Source: JAUMBM01 sp964441755 (GTDB lineage Bacteria > Bacteroidota > Bacteroidia > Chitinophagales > Saprospiraceae). From it: a stretch of 64,000 bases of DNA. Positions 41,181 through 50,724 of the stretch are shown in pieces. Every line of letters begins with the position of its first letter. Within the stretch, counting starts at the first letter, position 1. The stretch covers positions 62,001 through 126,000 of the forward strand of contig CAYTVG010000012.1 in the NCBI GenBank assembly GCA_964441755.1, given 5' to 3'. The notes under the pieces were generated by a model. The model searched no databases and was not told where the DNA came from. It saw only the letters and a list, made by a program, of their open reading frames with translations. The position numbers and the translations under genes are program-made.

Positions 41181-42848
41181 CTATTCAACCCGTCGGCTGT
41201 TAAATAGTTGAAACGAAGATGGGATGGAAAATTGATCAGGCGTTAATGATTCGAAATTAATTTCTTGCCATTCCCGGGTGTTGGGGGTGATACGTACTGC
41301 CTGTTCATGAATCATTAATAAAACGGGCATATCAAATGCAACCACATCGGCCTGCCAGCGGTATGACAGTTTCATTCCCCGGGAGGTAGCTGTTGTTTTG
41401 TACAAAAGAGTGGGAAGTCGCGGATAGCGAAGATACTGATCGAAGAATGAAGTCCAGTCAGTTCCGGAGGTATTGTTGATGTACTGAACGATCTGCTCGG
41501 TTGTCATGTGGGTATTCTGATGGTCGAGATGTAAATTTTTGAGCATAGGCCACCAGATACTGTCATTGCCGATGGCATGGCGGAGGGTGTGCAACATCCA
41601 TGCCCCTTTGTAGTAGTGGTCACTGCCTTCCCAATGATGCCAATTGACCCCCATAGGGCCCAGGACAGGTTGCTGGTTGCGTATATACATGCGCTGTCCC
41701 TGCAGGTATCGCAGGGCATCGGCATAGCTGTAGTGATATTCGACATAGAGCGCCTCGAGATAGGTAGTAAAAGATTCATGAATCCACATTTCAGCAATGT
41801 CCTGACAACTGATACTGTTGCCAAAATACTCATGTCCTGTTTCGTGGACAATAATGTAGTCCCAGTCCATATCTTTGGGAATCATCCCTCCGAGGTAGCC
41901 TCGCATATAGCGGTTTCCGTATGCAATAGCGCTCTGGTGTTCCATACCGAGGTAAGGGGTTTCCACCAGTGCAAATCCGTCGTTCCAATAGGGATACTTA
42001 CCAAGGTAGTGTTCAAAAGCTTCCAGCACCCCCTGTGTCTGTTGAAAATGCACCCGTGCTTTCGGCTCGTTGTAATCGAGTACGTAATAATCCAGTGCCA
42101 GTGTATCGCCATCAGTCGGACTGTAGTAAGCATCACTAAAATGACTATAGGTACCAATATTGAGTGTCACATTGTAGTTGTTGATTGGATAGGACACAAA
42201 CCAGTTAAAACGGTTGGTTTTGCCGAGCTGATCGAGGGATCGCAGATTGCCATTGGCGATGCACTGGAGTTCGGCCGGTACTTCTATACTGATGAGCATA
42301 CTGTCGGGCTCATCAGACAAATGATCCTTGTTGGGCCACCACAGGCTGGCACCATCACCTTCGCAGGCTACGCCAATCCAGGGGCGCCCCCGCTTGTCCT
42401 CTGACCAAACAAAGCCACCATCCCAGGGAGGATTTTTGGCAGCGACCGGCTGACCGTGATAATGTACGCGGATCTGTGACCTGGTATCGGCTTCCAACTG
42501 CTGTGGCAACTGAACGAACACAGCGTCCTGACGTCTTGTATATGAAAGCTGTCTGTCATTCCAGACAATGCTGTCAATGTGCATATTGGCGGCAAGATCA
42601 ATCTGCATTTGCTGAAAGGCCTGCATTACAGAAAAATGAATATCGGTATAACCACTGACAGACTTTTGTTGAGGTTCAACGGCGATCTGCAGGTGATAGT
42701 AATGCACATCAAAGCAAGCACGCAGAGGGCTGAGGCTGCCGCGAAGGCTGTCCTTTTCCGTGAATGCATAGCGTTGGTAAAAATCCTGTTGTCCGGCGAG
42801 TTGCCCCAATGCTGAGCATAAGATAAGAATCGGCAATAGAATACGCAT
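41181..42848 (-). CDS. M1 family metallopeptidase (aminopeptidase N-like)
   Basis: 555 residues from ATG 42848, where the signal peptide MRILLPILILCSALGQLAG begins; the open frame extends upstream but lacks a signal. The zinc site is complete: HETGHEYFGNSI (HExxH), with the third ligand Glu in WIHESFTTYLEALY. The exopeptidase motif usually written GxMEN reads TPYLGMEHQSAIAYG here, as in many Bacteroidota relatives. The enzyme removes N-terminal residues from peptides in the periplasm. It lacks the long C-terminal helical domain of E. coli PepN. Probably co-transcribed with the START gene. Confidence 0.92.
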   Translation of the reverse strand: MRILLPILILCSALGQLAGQQDFYQRYAFTEKDSLRGSLSPLRACFDVHYYHLQIAVEPQQKSVSGYTDIHFSVMQAFQQMQIDLAANMHIDSIVWNDRQLSYTRRQDAVFVQLPQQLEADTRSQIRVHYHGQPVAAKNPPWDGGFVWSEDKRGRPWIGVACEGDGASLWWPNKDHLSDEPDSMLISIEVPAELQCIANGNLRSLDQLGKTNRFNWFVSYPINNYNVTLNIGTYSHFSDAYYSPTDGDTLALDYYVLDYNEPKARVHFQQTQGVLEAFEHYLGKYPYWNDGFALVETPYLGMEHQSAIAYGNRYMRGYLGGMIPKDMDWDYIIVHETGHEYFGNSISCQDIAEMWIHESFTTYLEALYVEYHYSYADALRYLQGQRMYIRNQQPVLGPMGVNWHHWEGSDHYYKGAWMLHTLRHAIGNDSIWWPMLKNLHLDHQNTHMTTEQIVQYINNTSGTDWTSFFDQYLRYPRLPTLLYKTTATSRGMKLSYRWQADVVAFDMPVLLMIHEQAVRITPNTREWQEINFESLTPDQFSIPSSFQLFNSRRVE

Positions 42849-43182
42849 AGTGAGTGACAAGATATGAATAGATAGTATGAAACCCGGGAGAATTAAACTC
42901 ACAATATCGCAAAATATTTTTTTGTCACACATGAAAATCCACACACAGTCGGGTAAGTAATGCGCAGGGGAGGGTATAAAAAGCAAAACCCCGCCGGGGC
43001 GAGGTTTTGCAATGATTAAGAACGACTGGTTCGTGGGACTATGGTGGTTTTCTCAAATTGCTGAACAAAGGGTTATTGTTGATTTTTTCAAAAAACCCTC
43101 AAGCGAGTAACTGCCAACAGACACTCCCGGGCGGTGATAAACGCCAACGCGTATTTTGAGACAAACCACTTCGGTATTACAT
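42849..43182 (-). other. Intergenic region with terminator of the M12B protease gene (42978-43010)
   Basis: On the minus strand GCAAAACC (43010-43003) pairs with GGTTTTGC (42990-42983) around a GC-rich core, followed by five Ts (42982-42978). Nothing else recognisable except a TGATTTTTTCAAAAAA tract near 43083. Confidence 0.75.
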
Positions 43183-45657
43183 TTATTGGACTGTAAAGCG
43201 AACGGTTTGTTCTCCCTGCTGATCGCGCCAGCGCAGCAGATACACGCCGGCGGGAATACCGGCGAGTGAAATATTAAATCGGTATTCGGTCAAATACTGC
43301 TCAATAGGCACAAGTTGGCTTCGCAGACGCTGGCCTGTAAGGCTCACAATTTCCCAGCCAGCCTCGCCGGGCGCAGGCGCAGGAACACGGAGTTCGACCG
43401 AACCGCTGGCGGGGTTGGGAAAGGTTTGCATACCTGACTGTTGTATAGCAGGCAGCCCTTGCAGCCCACCTTCGCCATGGATCTGCGGTTCGCAGCTGGC
43501 ACCCTCGAAAATTTTCACATTCCGGAACCAGCCATTGCTTGTACGTGCGCCGCTGTCATTATCAACGGTAAAGAAAAGGCGATCAAACTGGCCGGTATAG
43601 AACTGCCCTACAGGAATCGTATAACTTACCCAGTTGCCGTTGTTGGGGTAGTTGTCATAGTTGAGCAGCCCCCAGGCCTGATTGCCGTGTACTTTAAAGG
43701 TGTAGTTGAAAGAGATGACGTCATTGTCGTCGAACCCGAGACCGTGTACTTCTCCTTCTATTGTTGATCGGAAATCAAAAGAGATTTTTGTATTGGGCGT
43801 GACGGTATAGTTGAGCATGATGGCTTTCCAGGCATTGTTTTGCAGGTAGAGGGTGTTGCCTCCGTCCTGCAGCTGATGCGTACCTCCGTCCTGGTTGGTG
43901 CCGTAGCTGACAATATTGAAATTGTTGAACTGAACGCTTACACAGTCGCTTTCTTCATTACCGCCACCGCTGCCGCCGCCAGTTGTTGAGAGGCAGAAAT
44001 CAGTTGATTCGGAAGCAGGAAAACTTGCACCGGAGGCGAGTAGGTTGTTGGCTGCATCGCGGAGTGAATAACTACCGTTTCCGTACTGGCAACAGATACC
44101 ATCACCAAAACTATCGAGGATGGTGAAACGATAGCAACCTGCCGGCAGGCAGAAGGTGTCAAGCAGCGTGGCACCCAGTTGAGATTTGAGGTAAGGGCCT
44201 CCTTGTTCTACCACCGCATTTTGGGCATTGCGTAGCTCCCAGCGGGTTTCCGCTGCAAAATTGTCCAATGCAAGGCGGAAGTATACGGCATTCTGCTGGC
44301 AGCTGAGTACGGTGTCGGGAGGGTTTGGAGGTGTAATTGGACAGGGTTGCGTGCAAGCAGCATTGTTAATGCGCGTACGCATTACTGCCGAGGGTTGTGG
44401 GCCGAAGCCCAAACTGAAATTGATACCAACAGGAGAGATGTGGCAGTACGACATAATCGTACCACCGCCCGAAGGATGCGAGGGTACACTGCAACTGCCT
44501 TCAACAAAACCGGCACAACCGTCAATGGCCGTATTATTGCCATTCCATACACATGCATGGGTATGTTGTGATCCCAGCAGGTGCCCGAGTTCATGGGCAA
44601 CCACCATGACAGAAAAAGAATAGGTTGGTACGTTGTTAAAGGTACTGTTGATGCTGGCAAAGCTAAGGCGAGCTGCAGTGATGGGGTGACAAAGACCCGA
44701 AAGCACAGCTATGCCGCCACTAGCCCGATAAGAAACCAGCTGTCCTATGTTGCCATTGAAACTGGTGCGAATATTCTGAAACTGCGTAAGCATGGCGCTG
44801 CTGGTGGTGCCATTGTAAGGGCTGGGTGTAGACCAAACAAAAATCTCCGATACCATCAGATTGATATTGGCATTGCTGTAGAGTATGCGTGCCTGATTGA
44901 AAATGGCCATGACATAACTATAGGCAGCTGCCGTACTTCCCTTTTCAAGGAAAATGTCATGATCAACTTCAAAATACACCCGCACACAATCGTTGGGACC
45001 CCGGCTGTCCGGCTCGCGCAATTCGTCAATCTGGTAGCCCACCCCGGTATCAGCCACATCGCAGCTAAATGGCAAGTTGGCAAATACCTCCGCATCATCA
45101 TAGAGAATGTAAAAATTTTGGGCATCACCGCGAGCCCCTGCATTGCTCAGTTTTCCAAGGCTCATATTGCCCTGCCGGGGAATACTGATAAGCCCACTCA
45201 ACTCATAGTCCCAAAGGCTGAGCGCTACCAGCGATCCCGGCTCACCCGCCACTACACCCTGATAGTGCAGGACATCCGGCGCAGATACAGACTGTTGCTG
45301 GCTCTCCGACAACTTGAAATCGTCGGTCGTGACATTGACCCTCACCAATTCGAGCAGCAGGGCACGACCGTCAGCAGCAGGTAGCTGCAGGCGTAGCACT
45401 TCCGGTGCGTTGGCAAGAATTTCGCCCATGATTTCATCACCTGTTTCAAACACCTGAAAGGGGCGCTGAAGTGAAATATCCTCAGCACCTCTGGCTGATA
45501 CAGGGAGCAAAAGACCTGTATTGACACTTGCAGCGTCAAGCTTTGCGCGTTGTATACTAACAACTTCTGACGGCCTGATGACGGAATACTGTCCCTGTAC
45601 CGCCCCCCATGTGCAAACCAGGAGGAGTGCAAGTGAAATGATGTTTTGCAGTTTCAT
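43183..45657 (-). CDS. Secreted reprolysin-like (M12B) metalloprotease with T9SS domain
   Basis: 824 residues. Signal peptide (IISLALLLVCTWGAVQG), a propeptide-like region to about 200, then a metzincin domain with VVAHELGHLLGSQHTHAC (HExxHxxGxxH, three zinc His) near residue 350 and the downstream Met-turn region IMSYCH. After the catalytic part comes a cysteine-containing beta domain (CYRFTILDSFGDGICCQYGN) and another beta-sandwich region. The end is a type A T9SS sorting domain (TFPNPASGSVELRV to the end). It probably degrades extracellular protein. Confidence 0.93.
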   Translation of the reverse strand: MKLQNIISLALLLVCTWGAVQGQYSVIRPSEVVSIQRAKLDAASVNTGLLLPVSARGAEDISLQRPFQVFETGDEIMGEILANAPEVLRLQLPAADGRALLLELVRVNVTTDDFKLSESQQQSVSAPDVLHYQGVVAGEPGSLVALSLWDYELSGLISIPRQGNMSLGKLSNAGARGDAQNFYILYDDAEVFANLPFSCDVADTGVGYQIDELREPDSRGPNDCVRVYFEVDHDIFLEKGSTAAAYSYVMAIFNQARILYSNANINLMVSEIFVWSTPSPYNGTTSSAMLTQFQNIRTSFNGNIGQLVSYRASGGIAVLSGLCHPITAARLSFASINSTFNNVPTYSFSVMVVAHELGHLLGSQHTHACVWNGNNTAIDGCAGFVEGSCSVPSHPSGGGTIMSYCHISPVGINFSLGFGPQPSAVMRTRINNAACTQPCPITPPNPPDTVLSCQQNAVYFRLALDNFAAETRWELRNAQNAVVEQGGPYLKSQLGATLLDTFCLPAGCYRFTILDSFGDGICCQYGNGSYSLRDAANNLLASGASFPASESTDFCLSTTGGGSGGGNEESDCVSVQFNNFNIVSYGTNQDGGTHQLQDGGNTLYLQNNAWKAIMLNYTVTPNTKISFDFRSTIEGEVHGLGFDDNDVISFNYTFKVHGNQAWGLLNYDNYPNNGNWVSYTIPVGQFYTGQFDRLFFTVDNDSGARTSNGWFRNVKIFEGASCEPQIHGEGGLQGLPAIQQSGMQTFPNPASGSVELRVPAPAPGEAGWEIVSLTGQRLRSQLVPIEQYLTEYRFNISLAGIPAGVYLLRWRDQQGEQTVRFTVQ

Positions 45658-46397
45658 GTTGCTATTTTTCCGTAATTCGAGTTTTTTTTCGGGTTAGGTT
45701 TTGTTCATAGCGCTTAGGGTTTGTCGTTGTTGTTGTGCTCGTAGTGATATAAAAAAACAACACACATCAGCGGTCGTGTGAAACCCTGATGTTGTCCGAA
45801 ATACTTCCAGAAGTACTATCGGGCATGCGTCGACCTTCCGGGAGACGCATAATTGTCACAATGAATTCAGCTATGGGGGAAAATTACGTAAACAACTGCG
45901 CAAAGCACCAACGGCTTGCGACAGATCACTGCGTATGCTTTGAGGATAAGGGGGGGAGCAACAACCAGCAAGTGTGAATACAATGCTATGAAATTGTCAG
46001 AATCCGTCAAAAATACTATCAATGACGCTGCAAGGTATGAAAAAGAATATTAATACATCAAGCGAATGAGGTTTTATTTTCGGTACGTACATTATTGAAA
46101 GGGGAAAGGTATTTTCTGGCGGTTAAGTGGTAGAATGGGTGACAGAATCACGAAGGCTGAATTTCCGGAGGCGATGTATTGATCTGTAAAGTTTGTTATC
46201 CTGCAGGAAAAAGAAGGGGGATTACCTGCCTTTGGAAAGCTTGCCATTGTACCATGCTATAAGGATTGCTGACTATGCCTCAATTTTCCATCGCCAATTT
46301 CCGGCTGTCTGCCGAACAATTTCTCTTGTATATCCATTTTCTTTGCAGTGAGGCTTGAATTTTCTATTACTTTGTATCAACATAAATTTAATTCTAT
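45658..46397. other. 740-nt interval without a credible gene
   Basis: Lies between divergent genes. It holds imperfect hairpins (45825-45831 with 45844-45850; ATCAG/CTGAT near 45770-45792) but no good promoter match and only short ORFs with no family resemblance. I cannot assign a function. Confidence 0.5.
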
Positions 46398-47126
46398 ATG
46401 AAGAACATTGCTTTAGCCGTTTGCATGAGCTTATTAGCCCTGACTTCCGTGTCGGCACAAGCTTCCATGGATGTCAATGCCATATTGAGCAGCTATTTTG
46501 AAAATATTGGCGGAATTGACAAATGGCGCTCCGTCAAATCCATGAAGATGCAGGGAACGATGGTGATGGGTCCCATGGAATTCCCGGGCACTATCATCCA
46601 GAAAGCGCCCAACAAGCAACACACAACCGTCAATGTTCAGGGGCAGAAGATTATTCAGGCCTATGACGGCAATGTAGCCTGGTGGGTCAATCCGTTTATG
46701 AGCGGCCCTGATCCGCAGATTATGCCTGATGAAATGGCAGAGGAGATTAAGCGTCAGGTTTTTGAAAACGAGCTTATTGATTATGCAGCCAAGGGACATC
46801 AACTGGAGTTTGCCGGCGAAGAGACTATTGAAGGAGCTTTGTGCTACTCGCTCAAGCTCACCAAAAAGAATGGCGACGTAGAATTCCATTTCTTCGACAA
46901 AGATGTTTTGGTACCCATCATGATCCGCACGACCATCCGCACGGGGGACGCGCAAGGGCAGTTTGTTGAAACTTATATGAGCGAATACCAGGAGGTCGAA
47001 GGGCTGATGTTTCCGCATGCGCTCGAAACCAAGTTCAATGGTCAGGCGCAGCAGAAGATCAGCATTCAGTCCATCGTGCTCAACGAGTCCTATCCCGACG
47101 ATATGTTTACCTATCCCGGCAAGTAA
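46398..47126 (+). CDS. Periplasmic LolA-like (outer-membrane lipoprotein-sorting-like) protein
   Basis: 242 residues. Signal peptide MKNIALAVCMSLLALTSVSA-Q. The mature part begins MDVNAILSSYFENIGGIDKW, a helix common in this group, followed by beta strands (VKSMKMQGTMVMGPMEFPGT, NKQHTTVNVQGQKIIQAYDG, AWWVNPF). The pattern matches Bacteroidota proteins with a LolA/LolB-like half-barrel that binds lipid or lipoprotein acyl chains. It is not the housekeeping LolA by any clear signature. A double hairpin follows its stop. Confidence 0.78.
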   Translation: MKNIALAVCMSLLALTSVSAQASMDVNAILSSYFENIGGIDKWRSVKSMKMQGTMVMGPMEFPGTIIQKAPNKQHTTVNVQGQKIIQAYDGNVAWWVNPFMSGPDPQIMPDEMAEEIKRQVFENELIDYAAKGHQLEFAGEETIEGALCYSLKLTKKNGDVEFHFFDKDVLVPIMIRTTIRTGDAQGQFVETYMSEYQEVEGLMFPHALETKFNGQAQQKISIQSIVLNESYPDDMFTYPGK

Positions 47127-47131
47127 CATGT

Positions 47132-47204
47132 ATTTTTTTGATTTTTAAAAAATCAAAAAAATGGTTCAACACACACATTGGCGGCAACAGCCGCCAATGT
47201 GTGT
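47132..47204 (+). terminator. Double hairpin after the LolA-like gene
   Basis: A 31-nt AT palindrome (47132-47162: arms 132-146 and 148-162) is followed by a perfect 15-bp stem (47171-47185 with 47190-47204) with loop AACA and then TTTAT. Confidence 0.7.
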
Positions 47205-47256
47205 TTATGGGGTAATTTAGGCTTATAATATTGGTTTTCAAGTAAATATTTTCAGT

Positions 47257-50200
47257 ATGCGCAAATTGTATTGTATACTAATATTATCAACATTAACGGG
47301 CTTGCAGGCCTTTGCGCAGGGGATACCGGCGCAGTCGGCACTCTTTGGCGGACTGCGCGCCCGGCAGATAGGTCCGGCAGTCATGAGCGGCCGGGTGAGT
47401 TCCGTTGCCGTTGTACCGGGCAAAGCAGAGGTTGTATATGTTGGTGCAGCCAGTGGAGGGGTATGGAAATCATTGTCAGGAGGCACAACCTTCCGCCCTG
47501 TCTTTGACGATCACAACCAGTCGATCGGCAAGATTGCCATAGCGCCTTCGGCTACGGATCAGGTGTGGGTAGGTACCGGAGAGCCCTGGCCGCGCAACAG
47601 CGTATCGGTGGGAGATGGTATCTACAAGTCGGTCAACGGGGGGAATGAATGGAAGCACATGGGCTTATCTGCTACAGAGCGGATTGCAGACATCATTGTG
47701 CATCCTTCCAATCCCGATATCGTATATGTAGCAGCGCTCGGCCCGTTGTGGTCAGCGGGAGAAGAACGCGGCGTATTCAAGACAACGGATGGTGGCAAAA
47801 GCTGGCAAAAGATCCTGTATGTTGATGAAAACACAGGCGCTGCCGACCTCGCCATAGATCCGGCCAACCCGGAGGTTCTCTATGCCAGCATGTGGAGTTT
47901 CCGCCGCTACCCCTGGTTTTTTGACTCGGGCTTTACAGGAGGAAGTGCCTTGTACAAGACAACCGACGGGGGGCAGCAGTGGCAAAAAATACAGCAGGGG
48001 CTGCCGGAAGAAAAATTAGGACGCATGGCCGTTGCTGTGGCACCATCCAATGGCAACATCGTTTACCTGACCGTTGAGTGTAAGAGCGTCGACAAGCGTG
48101 GACTCTACCTGAGCGAAGATGCCGGTGCAAGCTGGAAAAAGATTAATAACGAATTCAACACAACGGTAAGGCCATTCTACTTTGCCAACCTGGTCGTTGA
48201 TCCGCTCAATGACAGCATCGTTGTTAAATGCGGTCTGCAGGCGATCATCAGTGAAAATCGGGGTAAATCATTCCGGGCTGTCGACGGCAGTGTGCATTCG
48301 GATATCCATGATGTATGGATTAATCCGGCCAATACGAAGCACATGTTGCTGGCTACCGACGGGGGGATGTATGAAAGCTTTGACAGAGGACGCACCTTCC
48401 GCATGTGGATGAACCTGCCCATTTCGCAGTTTTATCACGTGAGCGTCGACAACGAGCAGCCTTACAATGTTTATGGTGGCCTTCAGGACAATGGCTCCTG
48501 GTATGCTCCCAGCCAGAAGGCAGGCGGAATCAGCAACAGCGACTGGCAGTCCAGCTACGGAGGTGATGGTTTCTACTCATTCAGGCACCCGCTCCACAAA
48601 GAAATCATTTTTAGCGAATACCAGGGAGGCAACCTGGTGCGCTACAATTCTACGACCGGGCAGGCACAGGCCATAGCACCTTACCCGCAGGCAGGGGAGG
48701 AGAAGTACCGCTTTAACTGGAATGCGCCCATACACATCAGTCCTAACAAGCCCGAACGCATGTATTTTGCTGCGCAGTATCTGTTCATGTCTGAAGATAT
48801 GGGTAACAGCTGGCAGCGAATTTCTCCTGACCTTACCACCGATGACCCCGCCAAGCAGCGGCAGTTTGAGTCCGGTGGTCTCACCACCGACAATTCTACG
48901 GCAGAAAACCACTGTACCATCTACGCAGTGGCCGAGAGTCCAAAGAATGAAAACGTCATCTGGGTCGGAACGGATGATGGCAACCTGCAACTGACAACTG
49001 ATGGTGGTAAACAATGGACCAAGCTCAACGCTGCCATCCCCGGTCTGCCTGCCAATACTTGGGTGAGTTTTATCGAACCGGGCAGGTTTGATGCAGGAAC
49101 GGCTTTTGTCACTTTCGACGGCCACCGTACGGGGGATATGAATACCTATGTGTACAAAACTACTGACTATGGCAAAACTTGGGTCAGCCTGGCTACTGCG
49201 GATAGCAAAGGCTATGCCTTCAGTGTTCGTCAGGATCCGGTTGCGCCCAATCTGTTGTTTTTAGGGACGGAATTTGGCCTCTATATCTCTATGGACGGAG
49301 GTACAAGCTGGGCACGGTTCAGCAACAACCTGCCCAAGGTGCCTGTGCACGATATGGTCATACATCCGCGTGAGCCTGCGCTGGTACTGGCAACGCATGG
49401 CAGAGGGGTAGTTATCCTTGATGATATCAGCCCGCTCCGACAGCTACGTGCAGAGCAGATGGCGCAGCCGCTGGTATTTTTGCCCACCCAGCCTACGGTA
49501 CTCCGGGATCCTGGTGCAGGAGGCAGCTGGTTTGGCGGATCTGCCAATTTTGCCGGCCCCAACCCGTCATCAGCAGCCCAGGTTGTCTACTATATGCCCA
49601 AGCGCCATACATTTGGACAGATGTATGCGGAAGTATACAAAGACGGTCAGCTTGTGCGCAGCCTGCCGGCAGGTAAGGCTGCGGGCATCAACGTAGTAGA
49701 AATGCCCACTTCACAAAAACCACCGCGTTCGGCACCTACCAAAAATCGGTCTGCTCTTGGCGGATCGTTGTTTGGCCCCAATCTGGCGCCGGGAGACTAC
49801 GAACTCAGAATCGTGAAAGGGAAGGATACTTTCGCTACGGTATTCAGCCTGGTGAATGATCCGCTTGCGCCCTACACCCGGGAAGAGCGCGCGCTGCAGC
49901 GGGAGACAGTATTTTCTTTATACGACATGACAGAGCAGCTTGCCTATGTATACCACGTATACCAGCAACTGGAGCAGGATATTCGCAAGCTGAGTGGCCT
50001 CAAGCCCAAATTGCAGCGGCAAGCGACAGCCCTTGCGGATACTATGGCTTTTTACCGGGCACAACTGGTATCGCTGGAGGGAGACTTTTACATTGATGAA
50101 GGAGAACAGATACGGGAGGAAATATCGAACCTGTATGCCAAGGTAAGTTCTTACCCCGGCGGGCCATCGGCCTCGCAACTGGCAGAAGCAGCACGCCTGC

Positions 50201-50421
50201 GCGGGGAGCTCGATAAGGTTGTCGGCCGATTCAACGGATTGCTGGCCACTGAACTGGCAAAACTCAATACGAGCCTTACGGCTGCTGCTGTATCCCCGCT
50301 TACGTATCCGACAAGAGATGCGTTTATGCAGTCGGAAACAGCAGGTGAAAACAGCGGCGGGATGGAAGCTTACCGGCAGTGGAATCCACAGCTGCGGCTT
50401 GTCAGCTGGCGTTTGTATTAA
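47257..50421 (+). CDS. Large secreted sortilin/BNR-repeat beta-propeller protein
   Basis: 1054 residues. Signal peptide MRKLYCILILSTLTGLQAFA. From about residue 35 to 720 there are many BNR/Asp-box repeats of the form S-x-D-G-G-x-x-W: YKSVNGGNEWKHMG, FKTTDGGKSWQKI, YKTTDGGQQWQKI, LTTDGGKQWTKL, ISMDGGTSWARF. This matches the VPS10/sortilin-type ten-bladed propeller, often annotated as glycosyl hydrolase in Bacteroidota. The C-terminal 300 residues include a beta domain and helices (VYHVYQQLEQDIRKLSG). No T9SS tail is visible. Enzymatic activity is unproven; protein or glycan binding is equally possible. Confidence 0.88.
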   Translation: MRKLYCILILSTLTGLQAFAQGIPAQSALFGGLRARQIGPAVMSGRVSSVAVVPGKAEVVYVGAASGGVWKSLSGGTTFRPVFDDHNQSIGKIAIAPSATDQVWVGTGEPWPRNSVSVGDGIYKSVNGGNEWKHMGLSATERIADIIVHPSNPDIVYVAALGPLWSAGEERGVFKTTDGGKSWQKILYVDENTGAADLAIDPANPEVLYASMWSFRRYPWFFDSGFTGGSALYKTTDGGQQWQKIQQGLPEEKLGRMAVAVAPSNGNIVYLTVECKSVDKRGLYLSEDAGASWKKINNEFNTTVRPFYFANLVVDPLNDSIVVKCGLQAIISENRGKSFRAVDGSVHSDIHDVWINPANTKHMLLATDGGMYESFDRGRTFRMWMNLPISQFYHVSVDNEQPYNVYGGLQDNGSWYAPSQKAGGISNSDWQSSYGGDGFYSFRHPLHKEIIFSEYQGGNLVRYNSTTGQAQAIAPYPQAGEEKYRFNWNAPIHISPNKPERMYFAAQYLFMSEDMGNSWQRISPDLTTDDPAKQRQFESGGLTTDNSTAENHCTIYAVAESPKNENVIWVGTDDGNLQLTTDGGKQWTKLNAAIPGLPANTWVSFIEPGRFDAGTAFVTFDGHRTGDMNTYVYKTTDYGKTWVSLATADSKGYAFSVRQDPVAPNLLFLGTEFGLYISMDGGTSWARFSNNLPKVPVHDMVIHPREPALVLATHGRGVVILDDISPLRQLRAEQMAQPLVFLPTQPTVLRDPGAGGSWFGGSANFAGPNPSSAAQVVYYMPKRHTFGQMYAEVYKDGQLVRSLPAGKAAGINVVEMPTSQKPPRSAPTKNRSALGGSLFGPNLAPGDYELRIVKGKDTFATVFSLVNDPLAPYTREERALQRETVFSLYDMTEQLAYVYHVYQQLEQDIRKLSGLKPKLQRQATALADTMAFYRAQLVSLEGDFYIDEGEQIREEISNLYAKVSSYPGGPSASQLAEAARLRGELDKVVGRFNGLLATELAKLNTSLTAAAVSPLTYPTRDAFMQSETAGENSGGMEAYRQWNPQLRLVSWRLY

Positions 50422-50440
50422 TTAAAAAATGCTACTACAG

Positions 50441-50477
50441 GGGGGGGTGTTGGCCTGAATACAGGCCGGCACCCCTC
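50441..50477 (+). terminator. Terminator of the BNR-repeat gene
   Basis: GGGGTGTTGGCCTG (50444-50457) pairs with CAGGCCGGCACCCC (50462-50475), 14 bp with two G-U pairs and loop AATA. No T run follows. The rest of the 300-nt gap holds only the promoter listed next. Confidence 0.6.
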
Positions 50478-50686
50478 TGCATTTAGTGCATGATCTGATG
50501 TATTTCGAGGGCTTTTCCTTATTTTCAGCCAGGCGGTGCGGCCAACAAGGTACTAAGGGGAGCAAAACACCTGGTTTTTCCGCTGATAAAGATCCTGACT
50601 ACTCACTTATCAGATAAATTAACATACAGTTCACCTTATTTACCTATCCTTAAAACAGCCTTCATTTTCAGTTTATACTGCAAGGA

Positions 50687-50695
50687 TAAGTTTGC
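50687..50695 (+). promoter_or_regulatory. -7 promoter element for the beta-helix/TonB receptor pair
   Basis: TAAGTTTGC matches TAnnTTTG. It overlaps an upstream TTG start (50692), so translation must begin at ATG 50725. Confidence 0.65.
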
Positions 50696-50724
50696 ATCGA
50701 TTTTTGAATCAAACTGCAAATGAT

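Noticed and set aside
41577..42404. 275-codon plus-strand ORF opposite the M1 peptidase
   Set aside because: It is antisense to a gene with an intact HExxH zinc site and has no recognisable domains.
45789..45977. 62-codon ORF in the gap before the LolA-like gene
   Set aside because: No promoter, no family resemblance, and it crosses a hairpin.
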